Below are positions 26,688 through 35,322 of a DNA stretch of 64,000 nt, in pieces. Each line of letters begins with the position of its first letter. The first letter of the stretch is position 1. This stretch comes from an uncultured Eubacteriales bacterium (GTDB taxonomy: Bacteria; Bacillota; Clostridia; Oscillospirales; Oscillospiraceae), in contig UQWI01000003.1 in the NCBI GenBank assembly GCA_900544765.1, positions 1 to 64,000 on the forward strand, written 5' to 3'. A model generated the notes under the pieces. It saw only the letters and a list, made by a program, of their open reading frames with translations. It was not told the origin of the DNA and ran no database searches. Position numbers and translations under genes: made by a program.

Positions 26688-26719
26688 CACCTCCGGTGGT
26701 AGTATGACCACCGGAGGTG
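26688..26719 (-). promoter_or_regulatory. Hairpin sequestering the ypeB ribosome site
   Basis: A perfect 13-bp stem (26688-26700 with 26707-26719) with a 6-base loop. On the minus strand the 3' arm contains the GGAGGTG ribosome site of ypeB and is followed directly by TTTTTCGTG, the GTG being the start codon. The structure has the form of an intrinsic terminator or a translation-blocking hairpin. Confidence 0.65.
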
Positions 26720-26756
26720 CGGATATTGCTGTAAGGTGTTGGGAATAGCCGCATTG

Positions 26757-26785
26757 TTGATTTTATCCCGCACACTTGGTATAAT
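26757..26785 (+). promoter_or_regulatory. SigA-type promoter of the DUF4160/DUF2442 pair
   Basis: TTGATT at 26757-26762, 17-base spacer, TATAAT at 26780-26785, about 18 bases upstream of the ATG at 26804. Confidence 0.75.
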
Positions 26786-26803
26786 TAAATTGAGGTGATA
26801 AAG

Positions 26804-27076
26804 ATGCCGGTACTGAGCATGTTCTTCGGTATAATCGTCAGGATGTACCGTGAAACCGGCGGGAAGCACAATGTCCCGCACATCCACGCCGAATACTCAG
26901 GGGCAGAGGTTGTCGTGTCACTCGACGGCAGGGTTCTAGAGGGCGAGAGCAATTTCCCGAAAAACAAGCTGAAAATGCTTGAGGTCTGGATGGACATCCA
27001 CCGCGAGGAACTCGAGGCCAACTGGAGCCTGCTGTCCCAGGGCGAGCAGTTTTTCCGCATCGACCCGCTCAAGTAA
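26804..27076 (+). CDS. DUF4160 domain protein
   Basis: A 90-residue protein that matches DUF4160 throughout: MFFGIIVRMY start, the HNVPHIHAEYSG motif, the central LDGRVLEGESNFPKNKLK and the ending LLSQGEQFFRIDPL. The ATG at 26804 follows TGAGGTG. DUF4160 genes are very often followed, as here, by a DUF2442 gene, and the pair has been suggested to behave like a toxin-antitoxin module; direct evidence in this sequence is limited to the pairing. Confidence 0.88.
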   Translation: MPVLSMFFGIIVRMYRETGGKHNVPHIHAEYSGAEVVVSLDGRVLEGESNFPKNKLKMLEVWMDIHREELEANWSLLSQGEQFFRIDPLK

Positions 27077-27086
27077 GGAGGGAACC

Positions 27087-27332
27087 ATGCTTCAACCCAA
27101 GCTTATATCTGTCGAACCGCTGCCGGGGCACCGTCTCCGGCTCAGGTATGAGACCGGCGAGACCAAATTCTTCGACGTCACCCCGTACATGAGCGGCCCG
27201 TGGTACGGTGAGCTCAGGAATCCGGACTACTTCCGCACGGTTCACCTGGTTTCCGGCGGTTCCGGTATCGAGTGGGGGCACGGCCAGGACATAGCCCCCC
27301 ACGAGCTCTACGACTTAAGCAAAAACATGTAA
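27087..27332 (+). CDS. DUF2442 domain protein
   Basis: An 81-residue DUF2442 protein: PKLISVEPLPGHRLRLRYETG, then FFDVTPYM, and the diagnostic VSGGSGIEWGHGQDIAPHEL C-terminal part. It starts 10 bases after the DUF4160 stop with an AAGGAGGG ribosome site. Together they form a two-gene unit with its own promoter and terminator. DUF2442 may act as the protein- or DNA-binding partner of DUF4160; this is inference from conserved pairing. Confidence 0.88.
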   Translation: MLQPKLISVEPLPGHRLRLRYETGETKFFDVTPYMSGPWYGELRNPDYFRTVHLVSGGSGIEWGHGQDIAPHELYDLSKNM

Positions 27333-27364
27333 AAAACTCCGGCGTATCGCCGGAGTTTTTTATT
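27331..27364. terminator. Bidirectional terminator
   Basis: AAAAAACTCCGGCG / CGCCGGAGTTTTTT with loop TAT serves the DUF2442 gene on the plus strand and gltX on the minus strand. Confidence 0.9.
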
Positions 27365-27367
27365 ATC

Positions 27368-28843
27368 TCACCCCAGTTTTGCTATTGCCGCGTCTATACG
27401 GCGCAGGGCTTCGTCGCGGCCGAGTATGCGGGTTATCTCGACGGCGCCGCCGGGGGTGACCTGCGTGCCGGAGACGGCGATGCGCTCCGGCCACATGACT
27501 GCGGCGTTCTTCACGCCCTCGGCCTCGGCTATGGCCTTCATGGCCTCGAGTATGGCCTCGTCGTTCCACTCGCAGCCCTCGAGCGCGGTGCGGCAGAGCT
27601 CCAGGAAGTGCTTCGAGCTCTCGAGCGTGCTCTTGCTCTTCTTGTTGACAAAGAGCTCGGCGCCGTACTCGGGCAGCTCGTCGAAGAAGCCGAGCTTGCC
27701 GGGTATGTCCGTGAGCACCTCCGTGCGCTGCTGGAGCAGCGCGGCTATGGCTGCGGGGTCGATGTCCGGGTTCTTCACGGCCTGGCGGATATACGGCTCG
27801 GCGACGTGCGCGAAATCCTCGCTGCTCATCGCGCGGATGTACTCGGCGTTGAACCAGCGGAGCTTCTCGATGTCAAATATGGCCGGGCTCTTGCTGAGGC
27901 CCTTGGTGTCGAATATCTCCTCGAGCTCATGGAGCGAATAGACCTCGCGCTCGCCTCGCGGCGACCAGCCGAGCAGCGCGACGTAGTTTACGATGGCGCT
28001 CGTGAGGTAGCCCTGCTCCTTCAAATCCTCGTAGCTCGGGTCGCCGTGGCGCTTGCTCATCTTGTTGTGCGCGTCGCGCATGACGGGCGAGCAGTGGATG
28101 TAGGTCGGCACGTCCCAGCCGAAGCCCTCGTAGAGCAGGTTGTACTTCGGCGCGCTGGACAGGTACTCGGTGCCGCGCACGACGTGGGTGATGCCCATCA
28201 GGTGGTCATCGATGACGTTGGCGAAGTTGTAGGTCGGCAGGCCGTCGCTCTTCATAAGCACCTGGTCGTCCAGATCGGCATTGGGCGCCGTGATGTCGCC
28301 GAAAATCTCGTCGCGGAAGGTGGTGGAGCCCTCCTCGGGTATGCGCTGACGGATAACGAAGCTCTCACCGGCAGCAGCGCGCGCGTCGCTCTCTTCACGG
28401 CTCAGGCTGCGGCAGGGGTCCGCCGTCTTGGTGAAATCGCCCTCGGGCTTGTCCTCGTGCTCGGTATGGGAGCAAAAGCAGCGGTAGGCGTGGCCGCGCT
28501 CCATCAGCAGCTCGGCGTACTCCATGTACAGGCCGCGCCGCTCCGTCTGGATGTACGGGCCGACGGGGCCTCCGACGTCGGGTCCCTCGTCGTGGCTGAG
28601 GCCGCACTCGGCCAGCGTGCGGTAGATGACGTCCACCGCACCCTCTACCAGGCGGCCCTGGTCGGTGTCCTCGATGCGCAGTATGAACTTGCCCTTGTTC
28701 GCGCGGGCGATGAGGTAAGTGTACAGCGCCGTGCGCAGGTTGCCGACGTGCATGTAGCCCGTGGGGCTGGGGGCAAAGCGCGTGCGCACCTCGCCGCGCG
28801 GGATGCGCGACTCCATATCTTCAAACCATTTTGCGTCCTTCAA
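27368..28843 (-). CDS. gltX: Glutamyl-tRNA synthetase
   Basis: A class-I aminoacyl-tRNA synthetase charging tRNA-Glu, and often tRNA-Gln in species that use transamidation. Motifs: RFAPSPTGYMHVGNLRTA (HIGH form HVGN), the catalytic-core RGTEYLSS region, and KMSKRHGD (KMSKS form). Two TTG codons are plausible starts, 28861 and 28843; the latter sits 6 bases after GAGAGGGA and gives 491 residues. A first ATG at 28816 would trim the N-terminus but keep the core. The family length fits. It ends at a shared bidirectional terminator. Confidence 0.93.
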   Translation of the reverse strand: MKDAKWFEDMESRIPRGEVRTRFAPSPTGYMHVGNLRTALYTYLIARANKGKFILRIEDTDQGRLVEGAVDVIYRTLAECGLSHDEGPDVGGPVGPYIQTERRGLYMEYAELLMERGHAYRCFCSHTEHEDKPEGDFTKTADPCRSLSREESDARAAAGESFVIRQRIPEEGSTTFRDEIFGDITAPNADLDDQVLMKSDGLPTYNFANVIDDHLMGITHVVRGTEYLSSAPKYNLLYEGFGWDVPTYIHCSPVMRDAHNKMSKRHGDPSYEDLKEQGYLTSAIVNYVALLGWSPRGEREVYSLHELEEIFDTKGLSKSPAIFDIEKLRWFNAEYIRAMSSEDFAHVAEPYIRQAVKNPDIDPAAIAALLQQRTEVLTDIPGKLGFFDELPEYGAELFVNKKSKSTLESSKHFLELCRTALEGCEWNDEAILEAMKAIAEAEGVKNAAVMWPERIAVSGTQVTPGGAVEITRILGRDEALRRIDAAIAKLG

Positions 28844-28884
28844 TGTTATCCCTCTCGACAAAGTATTGCCTTTTGGCTCCCACT

Positions 28885-28913
28885 ATATTATATTTAAGGC
28901 CCCGCTTTGTCAA
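28885..28913 (-). promoter_or_regulatory. Promoter of gltX
   Basis: On the minus strand TTGACA (28913-28908) and, 17 bases on, TAATAT (28890-28885), with an overlapping TATAAT at 15-base spacing. It lies 40 to 50 bases upstream of the start codon. Confidence 0.6.
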
Positions 28914-29013
28914 GGTTCCATTGCATTTGTATCGAACATGTGATAGAATACGTCCAGATATGCCCTATGTCCAAATTGTGGACTATCTATTCTGGATTCA
29001 GGAGGAATGGAAA

Positions 29014-30207
29014 ATGATTTCTGAGAGAATGGCCAAAATGGCCGCGGGCGGCAGCGCCATCCGCGCCATGTTTGAGGAAGGCAAGCGTCTCGCCAAGGAA
29101 TACGGTGCGGAGAACGTCTTTGACTTCTCCATCGGCAACCCCTACTTTGCTCCCCCGGAGGCCGTGAAAAACGCTATAGTAGATATCATCACCAACGAGG
29201 ACCCGATGTATGTCCACGGCTATCCTGCCAACGCCGGTTATCCCGAGGTCCGCAAGGCCGTCGCCGACTCGCTCAACGCGCGCTTCGGCACCAAATACGA
29301 CGAGAACAACATCATCATGACCGTCGGCGCGGCCGGCGGCCTGTGCGACGTAATGCACACCCTGCTCAATCCGGACGACGAGGTCATCTGCATCAGCCCG
29401 TACTTCTTCGAGTACAACAACTACATCACCACCCCCGGTGGCAAGGTTGTGGTCGTTCCCGCCAGCGAGAGCGAGGGCTTCGTCCCCGACGTAGAGGCCA
29501 TCTCCAAGGCCATCACCCCCAGGACCAAGGCCGTAATCCTGAACAACCCCAACAACCCGACCGGCGTCGTCTATCCGGCCGAGCTGCTGCGCAAGTACTC
29601 CGACATGCTGCTCGAGAAGGGCAAGGAGTACGGTACCGTAATTTACACCGTCTCGGACGAGCCCTACCGCGAGCTGGTCTATGACGGAGTCGAGGTGCCC
29701 TGGATGCCCAACTGCGTCGCCAACAGCATCGTCTGCTACTCCTGGTCGAAGAGCCTGTCCCTCCCCGGCGAGCGTATCGGCTACATTGTCATTCCCAGCG
29801 AGATAGCCGACGGCCAGCTCATCTTCGACGCCGCCGTGGTCGCCAACCGCATGCTCGGTTTCGTCAACGCGCCCAGCCTGATGCAGCTCGTCGTGGCCCG
29901 CTGCCTGAACGAGAGCACCGCCATAGACAAGTACGACGCCAACCGCAAGTTGCTCTACAACGGCCTGCACGAGCTGGGCTTTGAGTGCGCTTACCCCGCC
30001 GGTGCCTTCTACATGTGGGTCAAGACCCCCATTGAGGAACGCGAGTTTATAGCCAGGGCCAAGGCCTACAACCTGCTGCTCGTACCCGGCAGCAACTTCG
30101 GAACTCCCGGCTACGTCCGCCTCGCCTACTGCGTCAGCGGCGACATGATAAAGCGCAGCATGACCGCCTTCGCCAAGCTCGCCGAAGAGTGCGGCCTGAA
30201 GAAGTAA
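29014..30207 (+). CDS. Class I/II PLP-dependent aminotransferase
   Basis: A 397-residue fold-type I aminotransferase. Signatures are the N-terminal FSIGNPYFAPPEAV, NNPNNPTGVVYP near residue 185, the PLP-lysine segment SWSKSLSLPGERIGY, and the C-terminal VPGSNFGTPGYVRLAYC with the substrate-carboxylate Arg. It transfers amino groups between amino acids and 2-oxoacids; closest in motif to aspartate or aromatic-type enzymes in Clostridia. The ATG at 29014 follows AGGAGGAATGG; the longer frame is not supported. Substrate cannot be assigned. Confidence 0.92.
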   Translation: MISERMAKMAAGGSAIRAMFEEGKRLAKEYGAENVFDFSIGNPYFAPPEAVKNAIVDIITNEDPMYVHGYPANAGYPEVRKAVADSLNARFGTKYDENNIIMTVGAAGGLCDVMHTLLNPDDEVICISPYFFEYNNYITTPGGKVVVVPASESEGFVPDVEAISKAITPRTKAVILNNPNNPTGVVYPAELLRKYSDMLLEKGKEYGTVIYTVSDEPYRELVYDGVEVPWMPNCVANSIVCYSWSKSLSLPGERIGYIVIPSEIADGQLIFDAAVVANRMLGFVNAPSLMQLVVARCLNESTAIDKYDANRKLLYNGLHELGFECAYPAGAFYMWVKTPIEEREFIARAKAYNLLLVPGSNFGTPGYVRLAYCVSGDMIKRSMTAFAKLAEECGLKK

Positions 30208-30368
30208 TCTCATACGCACCGCAGGGCGGGCTTTATGCCCGCCCGGGCGTTCGTCTGGGCAGGAGCGCCGCAGCCGCCCGTCCATCGCGCCGAGCGCGGC
30301 GGGCTTCGCGCCCCTGCAAATTTGCGGCCGGGCCGCTACGAATTGAAATTTAGAAGAGGATATAAGTC

Positions 30369-31391
30369 ATGGAAGAAAAGAAAGTCGACGAAAGAAAGAT
30401 AATGTTCTCGGGCATTCAGCCCAGCGGCGATTTAACGCTCGGCTCCTACATGGGCGCCATAAAGAACTGGGTTGAAATGATAGACGACTACAACGCCTAT
30501 TACTGCATCGTGGACATGCACGCCATCACTGTGCGCCAGGTACCCGCCGATTTGCGCCGCCGCACCATGGAGCAGCTCGCCCAGTACATCGCCTGCGGCC
30601 TGGACCCGAACAAGGTCACACTGTTCATCCAGAGCCACAACCCTGCCCACGCGGAGCTCGGCTGGGTGCTCAACTGCTACACCATGTTCGGCGAGCTCTC
30701 CCGCATGACGCAGTTCAAGGACAAGAGCGCCAAGCACGCCGACAACATAAACGGCGGCCTGTTCACCTACCCCGCGCTCATGGCTGCGGACATCCTGCTC
30801 TATCAGGCGGACTTCGTCCCCGTCGGCGACGACCAGAAGCAGCACGTCGAGCTCACGCGCGACGTCGCCATCCGCTTCAACAACGTATACGGCGAGACTT
30901 TCAAGGTTCCCCAGGCCTATATTCCCCGCGTGGGCGCGCGCATCATGAGCCTCCAGGACCCCACCAGCAAGATGTCCAAGTCCGACAAGGACCCGAACGG
31001 CTGCGTCCACCTGCTCGAAAAGCCCGAGGACATCATGCGCAAGTTCAAACGCGCCGTCACGGACTCCGACACCAGCGAGAACTGCGTGCGCTTTGACCCC
31101 GAAAACAAGCCCGGCGTCGCCAACCTCATGCAGATTTACTCCTCCGCCACCGGCGAGAGCTTTGAGCAGATTGAGGCCGACTTCACCGGCAAGGGCTACG
31201 GCGCGTTCAAGACCGCCGTCGGCGAGGCCGTCGTTGAGATGCTCCGCCCCATCCAGGAGGAGACACACCGCATACTCAAGGACAAGGCCTACCTCGAGAG
31301 CGTCTACCGCATGGGCGCCGAGAAGGCCTCCCGCGACGCCTACCGCACCCTGCGCAAGGTGTACAAGAAGCTCGGCTTCGTTGCCAGATAA
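30369..31391 (+). CDS. trpS: Tryptophanyl-tRNA synthetase
   Basis: A 340-residue class-I synthetase attaching Trp to tRNA-Trp. Motifs: SGIQPSGDLTLGSYMGAI (HIGH form, TLGS), the substrate-pocket region NCYTMFGELSRMTQFKDK and SKMSKSD (KMSKS). The ATG follows AGAGGATATAAGTC. The 160-base gap upstream (30208-30368) holds a GC-rich hairpin at about 30220-30245 and an AAATTT-flanked inverted repeat before the gene; no T-box sequence was recognised. Confidence 0.95.
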   Translation: MEEKKVDERKIMFSGIQPSGDLTLGSYMGAIKNWVEMIDDYNAYYCIVDMHAITVRQVPADLRRRTMEQLAQYIACGLDPNKVTLFIQSHNPAHAELGWVLNCYTMFGELSRMTQFKDKSAKHADNINGGLFTYPALMAADILLYQADFVPVGDDQKQHVELTRDVAIRFNNVYGETFKVPQAYIPRVGARIMSLQDPTSKMSKSDKDPNGCVHLLEKPEDIMRKFKRAVTDSDTSENCVRFDPENKPGVANLMQIYSSATGESFEQIEADFTGKGYGAFKTAVGEAVVEMLRPIQEETHRILKDKAYLESVYRMGAEKASRDAYRTLRKVYKKLGFVAR

Positions 31392-31551
31392 GCGCAGGGC
31401 AACGCCCTATCCAGGCGTATACGTCCGGTATCCGCGGGGATTATTTCCCCGCGGCGCGCCGGCCTGTCTGCCCGGCCCGGCCGGGCACAGCATCATTGCC
31501 AATATCCGCCGCCGAGGAAGCGGCCTTTGGTTGTAGGAGTGTATCAGATAT

Positions 31552-32688
31552 ATGTTGCTCAATTTGGAGCTGTGGGTCCGGATACTGCTGGCCGTCGCCA
31601 TAGCCTTTGCCATAAGCTTTGCCGCCGTACCGGTGGTCAAAACCTTCGCCACTAAAGTCGGCGCTATAGATATTCCCGACGGCAAACGCCGCGTCCATGA
31701 CCACCCCATACCGCGCATGGGCGGGCTTGCAATATTCCTCGGCTTCCTGCTGAGCGTGGTGCTGTTTGCAGATATCACCCGCCAGGTGCGCGGGATACTC
31801 ATAGGCTCGGTCCTGATAGTGGCCTGCGGCGCTATAGACGACGTCGTAAACCTGCGCGCGTGGATAAAGCTGCTCGTACAGGTCGCCGCCGCGGTCATAG
31901 CCGTGGCTCACGGCGTGGTGATAGAGTTCTTCTCTAACCCGAACATATTCTCGGACAACGAGCTGCTCGTGCTCGGCTGGCTCTCCATACCGGTCACCGT
32001 ACTCTGGATAGTCGGTATCACCAACAGCGTCAACCTCATCGACGGGCTGGACGGCCTCGCCGTCGGCGTGAGCACAATTGCGAGCGTGACCATGTTCGTC
32101 GTGGCGCTGCTTGTCAGCGAGGGCAATGTGGCGCTGCTGCTGGCCGCCCTTATGGGCGCCTGTCTCGGCTTCATGCCCTACAACCTGAATCCCGCCAAAA
32201 TCTTCATGGGCGACACAGGCGCGCTGCTGCTTGGATATGTCCTCAGCACGGTCTCCGTCGTGGGCATGTTCAAGACCTACGCCCTGGTGACCTTTGTCGT
32301 ACCCATACTGGCGCTGTTTCTGCCTCTTTTCGACACCACCTGCTCCTTCTTCAGGCGAATACTCCGCGGCCAGAGCCCGATGCACCCCGACCGCGGCCAC
32401 CTGCATCACCGCCTCATCGACATGGGCCTGAGCCAGAAGCAAGCCGTGGCGATACTGTACTCCGTCTCCGCCATTCTCGGCCTGTGCGCCGTGGTGCTGG
32501 CGACGGACGGCGCGCTTCGCACCTGGCTCATAGTCGTCGCCGCGCTCGCCGCCGTGGCGATAGGCTGGTACATCGAAAAGACGCTGCGCGGGCACAAGTA
32601 CCACCCTCCCGTCGACCCCAACCTCGACGGCGTGGAGGAGCAGCACGACGTATTCCACCACAAGGAGAAACACGATGGCGAAGCTTAA
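31552..32688 (+). CDS. tagO: Undecaprenyl-phosphate N-acetylglucosaminyl 1-phosphate transferase (TagO/WecA type)
   Basis: A 378-residue membrane enzyme with about eleven helices of the MraY/WecA superfamily, moving GlcNAc-1-phosphate from UDP-GlcNAc to undecaprenyl phosphate, the first step of wall teichoic or secondary wall polymers. Motifs: AIDDVVNLRAWIK, NSVNLIDGLDGLAVG, FMGDTGALLLGY and the HPDRGHLHHRLIDMG loop. It overlaps the next gene by 14 bases. With the epimerase behind it, it forms the start of secondary polymer synthesis, which fits the SLH proteins of this window. Confidence 0.93.
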   Translation: MLLNLELWVRILLAVAIAFAISFAAVPVVKTFATKVGAIDIPDGKRRVHDHPIPRMGGLAIFLGFLLSVVLFADITRQVRGILIGSVLIVACGAIDDVVNLRAWIKLLVQVAAAVIAVAHGVVIEFFSNPNIFSDNELLVLGWLSIPVTVLWIVGITNSVNLIDGLDGLAVGVSTIASVTMFVVALLVSEGNVALLLAALMGACLGFMPYNLNPAKIFMGDTGALLLGYVLSTVSVVGMFKTYALVTFVVPILALFLPLFDTTCSFFRRILRGQSPMHPDRGHLHHRLIDMGLSQKQAVAILYSVSAILGLCAVVLATDGALRTWLIVVAALAAVAIGWYIEKTLRGHKYHPPVDPNLDGVEEQHDVFHHKEKHDGEA

Positions 32689-33823
32689 AGTCATGAGCAT
32701 ATTCGGCACGCGCCCCGAGGCCATAAAAATGGCTCCGCTGGTGCTGGAGTTGTCGCGCCGCGAGGGCATAGAGAGCCTCGTGTGCGTCACGGCGCAGCAC
32801 CGCGAGATGCTTGACAGCGTGCTGGACATATTCGGCATCAGCCCGAAGTATGACCTCAACATAATGAAAAGCTCGCAGAGCCTCTCCGATATCACCTCAA
32901 AAGTTCTCGACGGCCTGGGTTCCGTCCTCAGCGAAGCCAGGCCGGAGCTGGTGCTCGTCCACGGCGACACCACCACGACCTTCGCCGCGGCCCTCGCCGC
33001 GTTTTACGCAAAGACGGGCTGCGGACACGTTGAGGCCGGGCTGCGCACCTTCGACCGCTGGTCGCCATATCCCGAGGAGATGAACCGCCGTCTCGCCGGG
33101 CAGCTCTGTACGCTGCACTTCGCCCCAACCGCGCGCAACGCCGAAAACCTGCGCCGCGAGGGCGTGGAGGGCGGCATTTTTGTCACCGGGAACACGGTTA
33201 TAGACGCGCTTGGCTACACCGCCCACGGCGAGGGCTTCGAGTCGCCAGAGCTGTGCGCGCTGAATCTCACCGGCCGCCGCGTCGTCACGCTCACCTGCCA
33301 CCGCCGTGAAAACTACGGCGAACCTATGGCGCGCATCTTCGCCGCCGTCAGGCAGATAGCCCTTGCCTACCCCGACGTCCTCTTTGTCTACCCCGTGCAT
33401 CTGAGTCCCACCGTGCGCAGCGCGGCGCACGCCGGGCTTGACGGCGTGGAGAACATCGTGCTCATCGAGCCGCTCTCCGCCGTAGACATGCACCGCCTGA
33501 TCGCCCGGAGCTACATGGTCATGACCGACTCCGGCGGCATTCAGGAGGAGGCCCCGGCGCTGGGCAAGCCCGTACTCGTCCTGCGCAGCGAGACAGAGCG
33601 CCCCGAGGCCGTGGAGGCCGGGACGGTCGAAATTGCCGGTACGCACACAGACGAGATTGTCGCCCTGGCCCGCGAGCTCCTGGACGACAGCGCAAAATAC
33701 GAGCGTATGGCCCACGCGGTAAACCCCTACGGCGACGGCCGCGCCTCAGAGCGCATAGCGGACGCCATAGAGTTCAGCTTTGGCCTGCGCGCCGCACCGC
33801 CGGTGGAGTTCAGCCCGATATGA
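32675..33823 (+). CDS. mnaA: UDP-N-acetylglucosamine 2-epimerase (non-hydrolysing)
   Basis: A 382-residue WecB/MnaA enzyme interconverting UDP-GlcNAc and UDP-ManNAc. Seen: FGTRPEAIKMAPLVLELS start, HGDTTTTFAAALAAFY, GHVEAGLRTFDRWSPYPEE, and SDSGGIQEEAP with the UDP-binding residues, then RSETERPEAVEAG. It overlaps the upstream glycosyltransferase gene, so the two are co-translated. The product ManNAc is a usual component of linkage units and of SLH-binding secondary wall polymers. Confidence 0.95.
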   Translation: MAKLKVMSIFGTRPEAIKMAPLVLELSRREGIESLVCVTAQHREMLDSVLDIFGISPKYDLNIMKSSQSLSDITSKVLDGLGSVLSEARPELVLVHGDTTTTFAAALAAFYAKTGCGHVEAGLRTFDRWSPYPEEMNRRLAGQLCTLHFAPTARNAENLRREGVEGGIFVTGNTVIDALGYTAHGEGFESPELCALNLTGRRVVTLTCHRRENYGEPMARIFAAVRQIALAYPDVLFVYPVHLSPTVRSAAHAGLDGVENIVLIEPLSAVDMHRLIARSYMVMTDSGGIQEEAPALGKPVLVLRSETERPEAVEAGTVEIAGTHTDEIVALARELLDDSAKYERMAHAVNPYGDGRASERIADAIEFSFGLRAAPPVEFSPI

Positions 33824-34548
33824 AACGACGCTCTACCCTGCTGATAATAGTGCTGCTGGTGCTGACGGCAGCCGTCATAGTATACGCGCTGTTCTTCATG
33901 GGTCAGGACGCCGAAACAGAGCACGTCGCCCTGCCCACGGGCGGTCAGGACAGCGGCGTAGAGGCCTCCTCGCCCAATGAACAGACGGTGGTCGAGATTA
34001 CGCCGGAAAACGTCCAGTCCGTGCTTGCCGAGCTCAGCCGGGCTGAAAACTACTCCTGCACCGAGACCATAGAGGATCACTGGCTCGATGGCAGCACCTC
34101 CAACGTGCTGCAAATCTGGGTGTCCAACGGCCGCACCTGCGTCCGCTCCTCTGTCGGCGGCAGTATGCGCAATGTGCTCATCTCAGACGGCATGCTGTAC
34201 ATCTGGCTCGACTCCGTGTCGCAGCTGTACGCCGAGCCATACGACGGCAACGCCGACCCCTGGATGCGCTCGCTCACCTATGAGGACGTGCTCGAGCTCC
34301 CCGCCGAGGACATCCTCTCCGCCGGGTATCAGCAGTATTCTGGCGCAGAGTGCATCTATGTCGAGTACATAGACGGCTCAGATACTTATGTAAACCGAAT
34401 CTACGTCTCCGTCTCCACCGGTCTGCTTATGGGCGCAGAGGCCTATGAGGACAACGTCCTCATCTACCGCATGTATGTCTCGGACCTTGAGCTGAGCACT
34501 CCCGATGAGAGTATTTTTGTACCCCCCGACTACCCTGTGACGGGCTAA
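33820..34548 (+). CDS. Membrane-anchored protein of unknown function
   Basis: A 242-residue protein with a signal-anchor helix at residues 7-28 followed by an acidic spacer and an extracytoplasmic beta-rich domain: repeating aromatic strands LQIWVSNGRTCVRSS, VLISDGMLYIWLDS, and YIDGSDTYVNRIYVSVS, resembling LolA/RseB-type half-barrels that bind lipids or peptides. The start overlaps the epimerase stop (ATGA). It is the third gene of the wall-polymer operon, so a role in anchoring or sensing the polymer is a fair guess. No known family was recognised with certainty. Confidence 0.7.
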   Translation: MKRRSTLLIIVLLVLTAAVIVYALFFMGQDAETEHVALPTGGQDSGVEASSPNEQTVVEITPENVQSVLAELSRAENYSCTETIEDHWLDGSTSNVLQIWVSNGRTCVRSSVGGSMRNVLISDGMLYIWLDSVSQLYAEPYDGNADPWMRSLTYEDVLELPAEDILSAGYQQYSGAECIYVEYIDGSDTYVNRIYVSVSTGLLMGAEAYEDNVLIYRMYVSDLELSTPDESIFVPPDYPVTG

Positions 34549-34973
34549 AACAGGAGCAGAGCCGCCAGCACAATCAGCAGCTGTTTGTCCCCGCTCTCGC
34601 GGTACATCAGGTATACGACTGCGAGCAGGAGCAAATCCTCGGTCTCCAGCCTGGACAGCCGTCCCGAGAGGGAGCCGCCGAAGTTTCCGAGAAGCTTTCC
34701 GAGCGGGTCGTCTTTGTTCTGCGGCGGGCGCATGTGTCCGCCGCCCTGCGGCGGCCTTCTTGACGGAGTCGGCCCCGGGCGACGGACGTTTTGCGGCGGG
34801 CGCGGCGCGCTTTGCTCCGGGCGCTCTGTCCTTTCGGGACCGTGCGTCTGCTGGACATCAGCATGCTCCGCAGGTCCAGACGGACGAGGCTGCTCAGCGG
34901 GCGAGCTCTCCTGCTCGAAGGGCTCCGGGAGGCGGATGAAGCGTCCCGTGTTCCCCTGGTAGCGGTTATACAT
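34545..34973 (-). CDS. Proline-rich small protein with hydrophobic C-terminus
   Basis: A 142-residue protein, not recognised. Residues 1-85 are Pro/Arg/Gln-rich and probably disordered; residues about 90-115 carry KLLGNFGGSLSGRLSRLE, and the last 30 residues are hydrophobic with DLLLLAVVYLMYRESGD and a second run KQLLIVLAALLLF. The start overlaps the stop of the upstream small gene by eight bases (ATG at 34973). Third of three small co-directional genes. The gene faces the tagO operon, with convergent 3' ends overlapping by four bases. Confidence 0.65.
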   Translation of the reverse strand: MYNRYQGNTGRFIRLPEPFEQESSPAEQPRPSGPAEHADVQQTHGPERTERPEQSAPRPPQNVRRPGPTPSRRPPQGGGHMRPPQNKDDPLGKLLGNFGGSLSGRLSRLETEDLLLLAVVYLMYRESGDKQLLIVLAALLLF

Positions 34974-35301
34974 CGCCATCACCCCCGATGTCGGCAAACT
35001 CTCCAGCCAGGCGCGCCAGCGAAGCCAGGCGCGCTATTTTTATTGCCCTGTCCAGCCGCGCCCGGCGCTCTTCGGACAGGAAGGGGCGCAGCGCCGCCAG
35101 CAGCGCCGTCTCATCAGAGCGCAGCGAGTTGCCGCGCAGTAGCTGCTTCGCCCGCTGCAGCAGGTTCTCGTCGTCCGCTTCCGCGCGGGCGTGGCCGTCC
35201 TCCTCTCCGCCGCCGAAAAGCGACTTGGCCATATCCGATATTTTACTCATCGCCTCCGGGTCGGAGAGTATCGCTCCGAGCTTATCTTCGAGGCCGTCCA
35301 A
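34966..35301 (-). CDS. Small helical protein of unknown function
   Basis: A 111-residue predicted all-helical protein. The N-terminus DKLGAILSDPEAMSKISDMA followed by KSLFGG is amphipathic; then comes an acidic linker and a Leu/Arg-rich second half (LAALRPFLSEERRARLDRAI). It starts after a GGGAGGGGG site. Middle gene of a three-gene operon with 35323-35553 and 34545-34973; it overlaps the latter by eight bases, implying translational coupling. No family assignment made. Confidence 0.65.
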   Translation of the reverse strand: MDGLEDKLGAILSDPEAMSKISDMAKSLFGGGEEDGHARAEADDENLLQRAKQLLRGNSLRSDETALLAALRPFLSEERRARLDRAIKIARLASLARLAGEFADIGGDGDV

Positions 35302-35322
35302 CCGCTCCCCCTCCCTTCCGCG

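Noticed and set aside
27272..28897. 541-codon plus-strand open frame
   Set aside because: Shadow of gltX on the opposite strand; no ribosome site or domain, and its composition mirrors the real gene.
30208..30368. T-box leader for trpS
   Set aside because: No T-box core (GGGTGGTACCGCG-like) or specifier stem was found, only GC-rich hairpins.
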